IMG/VR virus record: IMGVR_UViG_3300034073_002217
Location: 1 to 47,707 of that record
Source of the DNA: a virus
Direction: 5' to 3' (one strand)
DNA length: 47,707 bases
The notes under the pieces were generated by a model. It did not search any database and was not told where the DNA came from. It saw only the letters and a program-made list of their open reading frames with translations. Shown piece by piece: positions 1 through 6,393 of this stretch. A program made the translations under genes and the position numbers. Within the stretch, counting starts at the first letter, position 1, and every line of letters starts with the position of its first letter.

Positions 1-30
1 CGTTTCATCTAATTCAACTTGAACTTTCAT
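1..30 (-). CDS. 5' end of an unidentified gene, cut by the window edge
   Basis: An ATG at 28-30 opens a frame that runs off the left edge after ten codons (MKVQVELDET). It is preceded by GAGG four bases upstream, a plausible ribosome-binding site, and starts directly after the deaminase gene stop. The fragment is too short to name. It continues the minus-strand gene series. Confidence 0.45.
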   Translation of the reverse strand, partial: MKVQVELDET

Positions 31-36
31 TTTGCC

Positions 37-495
37 TCACAATTGCACATAACCATTATTGTCTAAACTATAGAACACATTTTTGATATCAAAAGTTGCA
101 ATTGCTCTTGCACATCCTGGACACGGTTTCGCAAGACCATAAACAAACTTTTTCTTTTCATTTGTCTCGTACTTCATTCTACATACATATAACGTGCATC
201 GTGTTAGATCGTCAATACTTATTTCTCTCAATGCATTTTTGATACAATCTGTTTCAGCATGTAAGAAAATAGACTCTTTATTCTTACCATACATTGCTTG
301 AAACGGATGTGTTTTCATTTGATTTATACCAAACGAAACGATCTCATTTTTAAGAACAAGACAAGCAGCAATTCGTGCTTGCCTAACAGGTTCAACTGCA
401 CTTGCCATCTTAGACAGGATGTTCATATACTTATCGTGTCTGCCACCGAAAGACTTATCTTTCAGTGGCCGTCTCGGTCGATCAATATCGTTCAT
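37..495 (-). CDS. Cytidine/deoxycytidylate deaminase family protein
   Basis: A 152-residue protein with the zinc-dependent deaminase signature: HAE at residues 79-81 (zinc ligand His79, proton shuttle Glu81) and PCPGC at 124-128 (zinc ligands Cys125 and Cys128). In T4-type phages dCMP deaminase makes dUMP for thymidylate synthesis during phage DNA replication. This protein is shorter than T4 Cd (193 aa) and has a basic N-terminal segment, so the exact substrate (dCMP, cytidine or another base) is not settled. Its start overlaps the end of the 42-aa gene upstream by 14 bases, and a consensus sigma70 promoter at 634-662 should drive both. The fold is clear; the substrate is inferred. Confidence 0.8.
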   Translation of the reverse strand: MNDIDRPRRPLKDKSFGGRHDKYMNILSKMASAVEPVRQARIAACLVLKNEIVSFGINQMKTHPFQAMYGKNKESIFLHAETDCIKNALREISIDDLTRCTLYVCRMKYETNEKKKFVYGLAKPCPGCARAIATFDIKNVFYSLDNNGYVQL

Positions 496-610
496 TTTTA
501 TGCTTTACCTTTCTAGTATATTTCGTTTTGTCTCGCACTACCTTTGGTTTGAAAGGAGTGTCTTTAGCAAAAAGAACATATGCTGTTCTAGGTTTCTTTT
601 GTTTTCTCAT
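482..610 (-). CDS. Small basic protein, 42 aa
   Basis: A short frame starting MRKQKKPRTA with a very good Shine-Dalgarno (AAAGGAG, seven bases before the ATG). It overlaps the 3' end of the DUF1289 gene and the 5' end of the deaminase gene, the tight packing typical of phage early genes. About one third of the residues are Lys or Arg. It is the first gene after the consensus promoter at 634-662. No family is recognised; small basic early proteins in T4-like phages often act on host factors, but nothing in this sequence proves that. The strong ribosome-binding site is the main support. Confidence 0.55.
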   Translation of the reverse strand: MRKQKKPRTAYVLFAKDTPFKPKVVRDKTKYTRKVKHKNERY

Positions 611-761
611 CTGATCTCTCCTTTAGTTCTTCCATTATAGAAGAACGATTCTCGTCTGTCAAGATAGACCAAACTTCAATTTCTTCAACATATCGTTTAC
701 ATCCAACACACATCTCTGTGTGTGGATCAATCTTACACACCTTAATACATGGACTTTGCAT
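588..761 (-). CDS. DUF1289-family small cysteine-rich protein
   Basis: A 57-residue protein with four cysteines spaced C-x3-C-x7-C-x2-C (SPCIKVCKIDPHTEMCVGCKR), followed by EEIEVWSILTDENR. This matches the layout of bacterial DUF1289 proteins, small Cys-rich proteins of unknown role in proteobacteria. The ATG at 759-761 is preceded by GAGGAAAC. The gene lies just downstream of a rho-independent terminator and contains, on the same strand, a perfect sigma70 promoter (634-662) for the next genes. The cysteines suggest zinc or iron-sulphur binding (inference). It may have been acquired from a proteobacterial host. Confidence 0.65.
   Translation of the reverse strand: MQSPCIKVCKIDPHTEMCVGCKRYVEEIEVWSILTDENRSSIMEELKERSDEKTKET
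634..662 (-). promoter_or_regulatory. Consensus sigma70 promoter
   Basis: On the minus strand TTGACA (657-662), a 17-bp spacer and TATAAT (634-639): both hexamers match consensus perfectly. Transcription should start near 627, just upstream of the ribosome-binding site of the 42-aa gene, and run into the deaminase gene. It lies inside the DUF1289 coding region. A likely early promoter read by host RNA polymerase. Confidence 0.8.
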
Positions 762-776
762 TGTTTCCTCTATATG

Positions 777-807
777 AAAAAAGAGTGAGGAACGAATCCC
801 TCACTCT
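777..807 (-). terminator. Rho-independent terminator after the GIY-YIG gene
   Basis: Perfect 9-bp inverted repeat (782-790 and 799-807, AGAGTGAGG arms, 8-nt loop) followed on the minus strand by six T. The promoter-distal arm overlaps the stop codon of the GIY-YIG gene, so it ends that transcript. Confidence 0.8.
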
Positions 808-1142
808 GCGATTTCTCGTATATCCGTGTTGAGAGTGGGTTCCAGTTCTGCGATAAGTTCACGCTCCATCAAATGAGCAGCATCTTTACCACGAACCTTT
901 GCCAGTACACGGTATCCAACATCCTCTACCGTCTCAAGACTTAGCAAAGCCTTAGACAGCTTCCAGGAGTATCCTCTCGTATGAGCATTATACCAATGCT
1001 GACCGATGCGTTTATGCATCGACTTACGAACGGATTTATCCCTCAAGAAGGTAATGCCGATATAGGTATCACCTTCTACGTTAAGCTCGTAGATGATGTG
1101 GGTGCGGTCTGTTCGACCTTTGCGTTTGCGTCCGTTATTCAT
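801..1142 (-). CDS. Small GIY-YIG-like nuclease, possibly leaderless
   Basis: A 113-residue protein whose N-terminal part reads HIIYELNVEGDTYIGIT, followed by HKRIGQHWYNA and a Glu-rich C-terminal helix (LMERELIAELEPTLN). This is the arrangement of the GIY-YIG nuclease domain: Tyr...YIG strand pair, helix with Arg, then a metal-binding Glu. The ATG at 1142 is chosen because an upstream in-frame GTG at 1181 overlaps the -35 element of the promoter. With that promoter the transcript would start at about the ATG, giving a leaderless mRNA. Base composition is visibly richer in G+C than the neighbours. With its own promoter and terminator the gene looks like an independently acquired cassette. DNA target unknown. 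Confidence 0.65.
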   Translation of the reverse strand: MNNGRKRKGRTDRTHIIYELNVEGDTYIGITFLRDKSVRKSMHKRIGQHWYNAHTRGYSWKLSKALLSLETVEDVGYRVLAKVRGKDAAHLMERELIAELEPTLNTDIREIAE

Positions 1143-1148
1143 ACAAGT

Positions 1149-1177
1149 ATAATACCAAACCCTACACCTAATGTCAA
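1149..1177 (-). promoter_or_regulatory. Sigma70 promoter of the GIY-YIG cassette
   Basis: Minus strand TTGACA (1172-1177), 17-bp spacer, TATTAT (1149-1154). The expected start point, about position 1142, coincides with the ATG of the GIY-YIG gene. A 12-bp perfect inverted repeat abuts the -35 box on its upstream side. Confidence 0.75.
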
Positions 1178-1180
1178 GCA

Positions 1181-1209
1181 CTTTTTTGCATAAAAGGTAT
1201 GCAAAAAAG
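1181..1209. repeat. Perfect 12-bp inverted repeat next to a promoter
   Basis: Arms CTTTTTTGCATA (1181-1192) and TATGCAAAAAAG (1198-1209) with a 5-nt spacer. On the minus strand it sits 3 bp upstream of the -35 hexamer of the promoter at 1149-1177. It could be an operator or an A-tract UP-like element. It lacks a T run outside the stem, so a classical terminator is less likely. Confidence 0.7.
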
Positions 1210-1215
1210 CATAGG

Positions 1216-1250
1216 TTGTATATGATTTGTTGTATATATAGGTTGTATAT
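1216..1250. repeat. Three copies of TTGTATAT
   Basis: TTGTATAT occurs at 1216-1223, 1230-1237 and 1243-1250, spaced 13-14 bp apart, in the AT-rich intergenic region between regA and the GIY-YIG cassette. The spacing resembles small protein-binding iterons. No function is shown. Confidence 0.5.
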
Positions 1251-1283
1251 GGTGGACTAAACTCAATTATTTAGATACAACCC

Positions 1284-1377
1284 AACACAATTACCACATG
1301 TATACAGATTACTATGAGTTGTCTTTAATACTTAACACAATTACCACATGTATACAGATTACTATGAGTTGCCTTTA
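1284..1377. repeat. Tandem 50-bp duplication at the end of regA
   Basis: A 44-bp sequence at 1284-1327 recurs at 1334-1377 with one mismatch, a 50-bp period. The right-hand copy contains the last codons and stop of regA, so the left-hand copy is a duplicated regA tail and downstream flank. This and the elements around it fill the 180-bp gap 1182-1361, where no coding frame is visible. Confidence 0.8.
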
Positions 1378-1757
1378 CGACCTATTGTATACTTAGCAAC
1401 GCATTCCCAATTTGGTTTTTCTTTAAAAGAAAGAATTTTGATTTGAGATAATGGTGATCTAGGTTCTTTAATTTTATCAGGAGAAATTAGTTTCAACAAT
1501 CCCCATTCTTCTAAAAGAGCAGCAATTGTATTTCTTCTACCTTTATCATCATCAGAGAAATCGGTTTGTTTTCCATCTAATGCAAACAATTCTTTAAAAT
1601 GAACTATAAAATATCTACCTTGTTTATGTAAAATATGACAAGATTGATATAACTTATTTTCTTTTCTGGATGCAACACCGATTCGTGTTAGAGTTTCTTT
1701 TATTTTAAGAAAATCTTGTTCCTTTTCTAGTTTCACTTCAACTAACTTATCAATCAT
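1362..1757 (-). CDS. regA: RegA translational repressor
   Basis: 131 residues, close to T4 RegA (122 aa). Family stretches are visible: DFLKIKETLTRIGVAS near the N-terminus, LYQSCHILHKQGRYFIVHFKE at 37-57, AALLEEWGL at 80-88 and the C-terminal KYTIG. RegA binds the initiation region of many early phage mRNAs and blocks their translation. The gene starts directly after gp62 (stop and start adjacent), the same order as in T4 (45-44-62-regA). Its last codons are duplicated just downstream (1284-1327). Identification is firm. Confidence 0.95.
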   Translation of the reverse strand: MIDKLVEVKLEKEQDFLKIKETLTRIGVASRKENKLYQSCHILHKQGRYFIVHFKELFALDGKQTDFSDDDKGRRNTIAALLEEWGLLKLISPDKIKEPRSPLSQIKILSFKEKPNWECVAKYTIGRKGNS

Positions 1758-2132
1758 CTATCCGCCCTTTTCTTGTTGTTTTTTCAATTCGGATAATTGT
1801 TCATCGGTCAAAATAGAAAGAACTTCTCTTGCTTTGACACGATTATATTTATAAACATCACAAATTAGATCAACATCAGAGGCAGATGTCTTTTTCCAAG
1901 GCCATTTTTCAAACCTTTTCTTTTTACGAATAGAGTTATAATGGTATTCATATTGGAGTTTTTTATCCAGATGATGATTGATATTCATCTCGTTTGCATG
2001 AAATAGTGTATCTGGATATAGAGAAAGTGCCCGATTACAAACAAAGGGCACATATAACGATTCTAGGTATTCATCAACCATTATATGTTCTTTCTTGAAC
2101 ATAATATCATTCACAAAATCAAAAGGGGTCAT
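1758..2132 (-). CDS. 62: Clamp loader small subunit gp62
   Basis: A 124-residue protein lying between a gp44-type ATPase and regA, as in T4. It starts TPFDFVNDIMFKKEHIM and contains a KRFEKWPWKK segment, features of the short gp62 versions in cyanophage-type T4 relatives (T4 gp62 is 187 aa). One copy joins four gp44 ATPases to load the gp45 ring at primer-template junctions. Its ATG overlaps the TGA of the small CxxC protein gene (ATGA), suggesting translational coupling. Sequence similarity to T4 is low, so the call rests mainly on position and size. Confidence 0.8.
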   Translation of the reverse strand: MTPFDFVNDIMFKKEHIMVDEYLESLYVPFVCNRALSLYPDTLFHANEMNINHHLDKKLQYEYHYNSIRKKKRFEKWPWKKTSASDVDLICDVYKYNRVKAREVLSILTDEQLSELKKQQEKGG

Positions 2133-2302
2133 TGTATATCCTTCAACTTTATCTCTTCAAGAGTGTTGGCACAAGAATCACATATCTTCATTTTTAAAAC
2201 CCCATCAGAGGTTTTAACTTTAATCTTATTCGGAAATGTCTTAGAATATACACTCCCGCAAAGTTGACAAGTTCTCTTGAAGTATTTGTCCATCTTAGAC
2301 AT
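2129..2302 (-). CDS. 57-aa double-CxxC (zinc-ribbon-like) protein
   Basis: A short frame starting MSKMDKYFKR with CQLC at residues 12-15 and CDSC at 41-44, a layout expected for one zinc ribbon. It lies between gp44 and gp62 and ends in an ATGA overlap with gp62, so it is probably translated on the same message. No strong Shine-Dalgarno is seen; a second in-frame ATG at 2293 is an alternative start. In T4 the 44 and 62 genes are adjacent and coupled, so an extra cysteine protein here is unexpected. It could be a DNA- or RNA-binding accessory of the replisome or simply an inserted gene. Confidence 0.65.
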   Translation of the reverse strand: MSKMDKYFKRTCQLCGSVYSKTFPNKIKVKTSDGVLKMKICDSCANTLEEIKLKDIQ

Positions 2303-2322
2303 GTGTTCTTGCCCAACAATAA

Positions 2323-3252
2323 TTATTTCATCTCACATTCCAACATAATTTCAACTAAACACGCCATTGTATTTATCTCTTTATCTGCGGCAAAGGCTGC
2401 CTGATACATATATTTTGATAAGATTAATACTAAAGTTGGTATTGATTGTGGAGTGAAATATGTAGATGCAGTATCATACAATTTACGATATAATGTAGTA
2501 TCATCATATTCTGCTTCAACCGACCATTTACGAATGCCCGTAAAGTTCTTCTCCTTTATCATACCAACAAGTTGCTTTAATTGAACAGTCTCAAAGTCTG
2601 TCAAAATACCAGAATCAATCTTACCAGATACAGAATACTTCTGTAGTTCATTCAGAATCTTTCTGAAATCTGGGAAGAACTTTCTGATTACTTCAGCAAC
2701 AGCATTCTTATCAAACTCAATGTTTTCTTTTGTTAAAATGTCACGGATTCTCTTATAGAACTGTGCAGCAATTTCTAATCTTTCCTGCTTACTGTAAATA
2801 AATTCAACAGTAGAACACCGAGAATGCAAAGGTTCAATGATCTTATGCTTAAAATTACAAGTAAGAATAAAACCACAGTTTGCCGAAAACTCTTCCATAA
2901 AATTACGAAGTGCAGGTTGTGTGGCAGTTGTTAGGTAATCTGCTTCATCAAGGATTACATACTTTCTTCCACCAGAAATAGACATGGAAGAAGCAAAATC
3001 CTTAATTTGTGTTCTAAGAGTATCAATGTTTCCATCAAGAGATCCATTGATAATCATATAATCACAATTTAGTTCTTCTAGCATTGCTCTGGCAATAGTA
3101 GTTTTACCAACTCCAGGAGCACCTGATAGAATCAGATTTGGAATGCTTTTCTGAGATACAAAATCAAGAAAAGTCTGTTTTAGTCTCTCAGGAAGAATGG
3201 TTTCAGCAACCGTCTTTGGACGATACTTTTCTACAAACAAATAATGTTCCAT
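2323..3252 (-). CDS. 44: Clamp loader large subunit gp44 (AAA+ ATPase)
   Basis: 309 residues (T4 gp44 is 319). Walker A GAPGVGKT at 44-51, Walker B VILDEAD at 99-105, sensor-1 Asn in TCN near 133, and the SRC box at 144-146 that carries the arginine finger in clamp loaders. With gp62 it uses ATP to open and load the sliding clamp. It is followed on the strand by the 57-aa cysteine protein and gp62, and preceded by gp45 with 11 bases between. All catalytic motifs are intact. Confidence 0.95.
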   Translation of the reverse strand: MEHYLFVEKYRPKTVAETILPERLKQTFLDFVSQKSIPNLILSGAPGVGKTTIARAMLEELNCDYMIINGSLDGNIDTLRTQIKDFASSMSISGGRKYVILDEADYLTTATQPALRNFMEEFSANCGFILTCNFKHKIIEPLHSRCSTVEFIYSKQERLEIAAQFYKRIRDILTKENIEFDKNAVAEVIRKFFPDFRKILNELQKYSVSGKIDSGILTDFETVQLKQLVGMIKEKNFTGIRKWSVEAEYDDTTLYRKLYDTASTYFTPQSIPTLVLILSKYMYQAAFAADKEINTMACLVEIMLECEMK

Positions 3253-3263
3253 AATATAAATCC

Positions 3264-3911
3264 TTATTCAAAGACCGATTTGACACTTAGTGCAATCCAA
3301 TATTCAACCACATCACTCTTAAGATGTGCTCTTCCCTCACTACTTAAAGATACAGTATATGTTGCAGGAATCAACTTAAGTTTTTCAGATTCAATAATAG
3401 CAGAAAAGGTTTTATCGGTTTCTCCAATCTCTGTAGAGAATACATCCGAACCTTTATTCTTTGTGTTAACTGTTGATATTGATAAAACTCCATCTTCTCC
3501 ACGGATTTCAATTTCTGAAAATCCAAGAATAGACATTGCTTTAGTAACCCCTTGTAGAATTTCTGGGGTCAAATCAAACACAACATATACAGGCAAATCC
3601 TTCATTTCTTTCTCTGGATAAAGAATCAGAGAAGGATCACAATAGTTATATTTTACCTTGCTTCTTCCTTGTCTAATAATCATATGATTATCATGAAAAT
3701 CTATATCAGATTCCCTATCTAAAGATAGAATACCCAAAAACTTAGACAAATCATAAATACCAACTTTCATAGGAAAAACATCAGAAACCTCTGCCTTTGC
3801 GACAGAGGTTTTTGTCATAGTTTTAATAATGTTTCCTGGAGTTAGTACAATCGAAGGGTTCAAAGTTTGAAAGTTTTGTAGAACAGCAATGGTTTGCTGG
3901 TTTAATTTCAT
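3264..3911 (-). CDS. 45: Sliding clamp gp45
   Basis: 215 residues, near T4 gp45 (228). The opening MKLNQQTIAVLQNFQTLNPS and the IYDLSKFLGILSL stretch at about 71-83 match the gp45 family closely. The trimeric ring tethers DNA polymerase and, in T4, also contacts gp55 and gp33 to activate late promoters. That fits the late-type promoters seen across this window. It is first in the 45-44-62-regA run. The start is preceded by GGAGATAT. Confidence 0.95.
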   Translation of the reverse strand: MKLNQQTIAVLQNFQTLNPSIVLTPGNIIKTMTKTSVAKAEVSDVFPMKVGIYDLSKFLGILSLDRESDIDFHDNHMIIRQGRSKVKYNYCDPSLILYPEKEMKDLPVYVVFDLTPEILQGVTKAMSILGFSEIEIRGEDGVLSISTVNTKNKGSDVFSTEIGETDKTFSAIIESEKLKLIPATYTVSLSSEGRAHLKSDVVEYWIALSVKSVFE

Positions 3912-3966
3912 AATATATCTCCATCATTGCAAAAGGAACTCACCTTATCAGAAGGAATTAAGACGG

Positions 3967-4833
3967 TCAACCCGCCTTCTTTTTTCTCTTCTTAATTTCA
4001 TCAAGTTGTCCAGCATCAGCAGTAGCACTAGCACCCAATGCTGCAAGATCAACTAATGATCCACCAAACACCATTGTACCAACGTGTTGCAGTTTCATCC
4101 ATGGACATAACCAAGTCTTCAACCCTGCTTCTTGCAACTTTTGACAGAACCAATAATCTTCTGATAGATATCTTTTAGAAACTGGATCGATTTCTGCTTG
4201 GAAGAACATCATAATTTCACGAGAACCATCAAAATGTTCAGTACGAACATGATCTGGTTTATATGAATATTGTGGGAACTTTTCAACGAAAGTCTGGAAT
4301 GTCTTTCTACGCATCATCATAAATCCAGTGCCAATTTCTAGCACTTCAACTGGTTGTCCTAATGGAATTGAAGTTTGATTTCCCTTTGGATTGAAAACAT
4401 AATCACCAACAAATGCTTCTAACTTACCTGGATCTTCATCAGCAAATCCCTTATCAACTGCCATCTTAATCTTTTCCCATGCAATGCACTTCTTGGGATA
4501 TGGACCACCGATAACATCATATTCGGATTCATCTGATTGTAGTGCAAGCAGAGCAATAACATCATGTGGATTAAACCCAATATCTGCGTCAATAAACATC
4601 ATATGGGTTGCATCAGAACGCATAAATTCATCACAACAATAGTTTCTTGCTCGGGGAATTAGTGATTCATTGAATAGAAAATACATCTGCAATGCCACAC
4701 CATAATGCACACACATTGCAGATAAATCAGCAATCGATCTGGCAAACATTCCGCTGCAATTTCCTCCGTACATCGGAACTGCTAGGAATAACTTTTTCTT
4801 CTTTAATTCTGCAACGGGAATCTTGATTTCCAT
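3967..4833 (-). CDS. Glycosyltransferase-like protein (GT-A type)
   Basis: 288 residues. FLAVPMYGG near the N-terminus, a ARNYCCDEFMRSDATHMMFIDADIGF region (DxD at about 81-83) and IGTGFMMMRRKTF followed by YLSEDYWFCQKL are the hallmarks of a GT-A glycosyltransferase with a DxD metal site and a later acidic SED loop. A shorter paralogue lies at 44950-45669 with the same blocks (FIDCDMDW, VGTGMMRIRR, LVSED). The Ala/Lys-rich C-terminus is extra. Substrate unknown: DNA bases, tail fibres or host glycans are all possible. A CATAAATA late-type -10 is 40 bases upstream. Confidence 0.7.
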   Translation of the reverse strand: MEIKIPVAELKKKKLFLAVPMYGGNCSGMFARSIADLSAMCVHYGVALQMYFLFNESLIPRARNYCCDEFMRSDATHMMFIDADIGFNPHDVIALLALQSDESEYDVIGGPYPKKCIAWEKIKMAVDKGFADEDPGKLEAFVGDYVFNPKGNQTSIPLGQPVEVLEIGTGFMMMRRKTFQTFVEKFPQYSYKPDHVRTEHFDGSREIMMFFQAEIDPVSKRYLSEDYWFCQKLQEAGLKTWLCPWMKLQHVGTMVFGGSLVDLAALGASATADAGQLDEIKKRKKKAG

Positions 4834-4872
4834 ATTATTATTTCTCCTTAATCATTGATATAATCACGATAG

Positions 4873-4880
4873 TATTTATG
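4873..4880 (-). promoter_or_regulatory. Late-type promoter -10 (CATAAATA)
   Basis: A one-base variant of the T4 late -10 TATAAATA, on the minus strand, 40 bp before the glycosyltransferase start and overlapping the end of the DUF3310 gene. Confidence 0.4.
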
Positions 4881-5169
4881 CTTGTCCTTTTTCAACCATC
4901 GTCTTCAATCTCTCTGCAAAATATATAATCTTGTTCAAGTCATATATTTTTTCTGCACCATCCTTTTCACCAAATCTATAACATGCCTTGAATATATTTC
5001 CCAATGCAAAATTCATATTCTTGTATTCAATCAAATCATTCAGTTCTTTTGCACTATCTGGTAATTCATAATATGATGTAGATCCACCATCAGATTTTAC
5101 CTTTGGTTGTTCTTGTTGAACTTGTGGTTGTATCGGATCAACGTATAGAGATGATGTAGTCATAACCAT
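4876..5169 (-). CDS. DUF3310 (SaV-like) protein
   Basis: 97 residues. After a Gln/Pro-rich N-terminal 30 residues comes YYELPDSAKELNDLIEY, then NFALGNIFKACYRFGEKDG and LNKIIYFAERL. This is the pattern of DUF3310/SaV domains, often annotated in phages as nucleotide-kinase-related, although a biochemical role is not firmly known to me. Its start overlaps the stop of the deformylase gene by one base, so the two are probably co-translated. Confidence 0.7.
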   Translation of the reverse strand: MVMTTSSLYVDPIQPQVQQEQPKVKSDGGSTSYYELPDSAKELNDLIEYKNMNFALGNIFKACYRFGEKDGAEKIYDLNKIIYFAERLKTMVEKGQA

Positions 5170-5663
5170 TATTTCATCCTCACTTTCTTTTTTCTTGCTT
5201 GTTCTAAATGATAACTGTTTGCTCTTTGTGTAAATAGAATTCCATTTAAATGATCTAATTCATGTTGGAATATTCTTGCAGTCATACCAATAAATTTATT
5301 TGTTACAGTTTGCCCGTCTGGATTAGTATATCTTGCTCTAATCATCTTAGGTCTTTTGACCTTAACAATCAAATTTGGAAAAGTTAAACACCCTTCTTCC
5401 AAATATATTTCTTCTGAAGAAATATCAACAATAATAGGATTAAAACAACACGTGATAGGTTTACCTGTCATAACAAATGCTCTATAAGGTAGACCCACTT
5501 GAGGTGCTGCTAATCCTATTCCATTATTAGCAATCATAGTTTGTGCTAAAATGTGTGCCAGTTCAGATGGATGAATAGGAGGATTTGAAAAATCAAATCT
5601 CTCCGTTTTCTTAAATAAGATTTCATCTGTACTAGGAACTAATTGTCTTACCAAACTATCCAT
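5169..5663 (-). CDS. def: Peptide deformylase
   Basis: 164 residues with all three deformylase motifs: GIGLAAPQVG at 48-57, EEGCLTFP at 89-96 (metal ligand Cys92) and QHELDH at 133-138 (ligands His134, His138 and catalytic Glu135). The enzyme removes the formyl group from nascent bacterial proteins. Phage deformylases are known from marine T4-like phages and are thought to support rapid synthesis of phage or host proteins during infection. Length is that of the compact phage forms. It overlaps its upstream neighbour by 8 bases. It looks active. Confidence 0.93.
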   Translation of the reverse strand: MDSLVRQLVPSTDEILFKKTERFDFSNPPIHPSELAHILAQTMIANNGIGLAAPQVGLPYRAFVMTGKPITCCFNPIIVDISSEEIYLEEGCLTFPNLIVKVKRPKMIRARYTNPDGQTVTNKFIGMTARIFQHELDHLNGILFTQRANSYHLEQARKKKVRMK

Positions 5664-5892
5664 TATCTTTTCTCTTTCTTACATCAGAAATGAGTTGTTC
5701 AGAAACAATTAAAGAAAATCCTGGATGTATTGATCTATCCAATTCTTGTACAAACATAACAATTGAAGCAGAAATCATTGGCAATCCTGTTTTATCGTCT
5801 CCATGCATTTTCATGACATCAATAACAGTTTTGAGAAATCTATCTTTCATTTCCAGAATTGTTTCTGCTTTCACTGCTGTTTCATAATCCAT
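5656..5892 (-). CDS. Conserved-looking small protein of unknown function
   Basis: 78 residues from the ATG at 5892, chosen because AAAGGG lies five bases upstream; a TTG further upstream has no site of its own. Largely helical and Met-rich (ETILEMKDRFLKTVIDVMKMHGDDKTG, then a segment LPMISASIVMFVQELDRSIHPGFSLIVSEQLISDV). No membrane signal or catalytic motif is seen and no family is recognised. It lies between RlpA and deformylase and overlaps the latter, so it belongs to the same transcript. Confidence 0.65.
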   Translation of the reverse strand: MDYETAVKAETILEMKDRFLKTVIDVMKMHGDDKTGLPMISASIVMFVQELDRSIHPGFSLIVSEQLISDVRKRKDNG

Positions 5893-5893
5893 A

Positions 5894-6382
5894 TTATACC
5901 CTTTCAATTTTAACAGGAACCACTCCCGATTTTGTCATCGCAATCACTTTAGCAGCAGCAAGAGATAAGTCAATAATTCTTCCTCTAATAAAAGGTCCAC
6001 GGTCATTGATTGTTACAATTACAGACTTATTATTTCTTACATTTGTAACTCTAACTCTTGTTCCAAAAGGCAAGGTTCTATGTGCAGCAGTCAATGCATT
6101 TGGATTAAACCATCCTCCTGAAGCAACTCTTTGTGGTTGCCAATAATAGGATGCTAACCCAGAAGAATCTACATTTCTTGTTCTTGCAACTGTTCTGATT
6201 CTTTTCTTTTTTGCAAGTTTTTGTTGCTTCACCTTTACAAGTTTTTGTTGACTTGTTTCAGAAGAAAAACAATTTGGAAAACAATCTATTTGTGCTCTTG
6301 CGGGTTTTGTTGTAAAAATAACAAAAACTAAAAATGTCAATGCTAGTGCAAATAAAATGTCTCTAAAAATACGATAATGCAT
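5894..6382 (-). CDS. RlpA-like double-psi beta-barrel protein, exported
   Basis: 162 residues. Residues 8-24 form a hydrophobic export signal ending in a PARA|QID-type cleavage site, so the product should act in the periplasm. A basic linker (45-68) leads to the RlpA barrel: GLASYY, NPNALTAAHRTLPFGTRVRVT (His101), NDRGPF (Asp127), RIIDLS (Asp138). RlpA proteins cut or bind peptidoglycan as lytic transglycosylases. The usual Gly-Glu before the Phe is Gly-Gly-Trp here, so the catalytic Glu may be missing and the protein may only bind glycan. The RBS is AAGGA. A possible role in lysis or in altering the wall of the infected cell. Confidence 0.8.
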   Translation of the reverse strand: MHYRIFRDILFALALTFLVFVIFTTKPARAQIDCFPNCFSSETSQQKLVKVKQQKLAKKKRIRTVARTRNVDSSGLASYYWQPQRVASGGWFNPNALTAAHRTLPFGTRVRVTNVRNNKSVIVTINDRGPFIRGRIIDLSLAAAKVIAMTKSGVVPVKIERV

Positions 6383-6393
6383 TTTTTTAATCC

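Noticed and set aside
1846-1853. TATAAATA on the minus strand inside gp62
   Set aside because: Within conserved coding sequence and about 90 bp from the regA start. An early gene would not be expected to rely on a late promoter; probably chance.
3244-3621. 125-codon + strand frame opposite gp45
   Set aside because: It is fully antisense to the sliding clamp gene, without a ribosome-binding site or domain signature.
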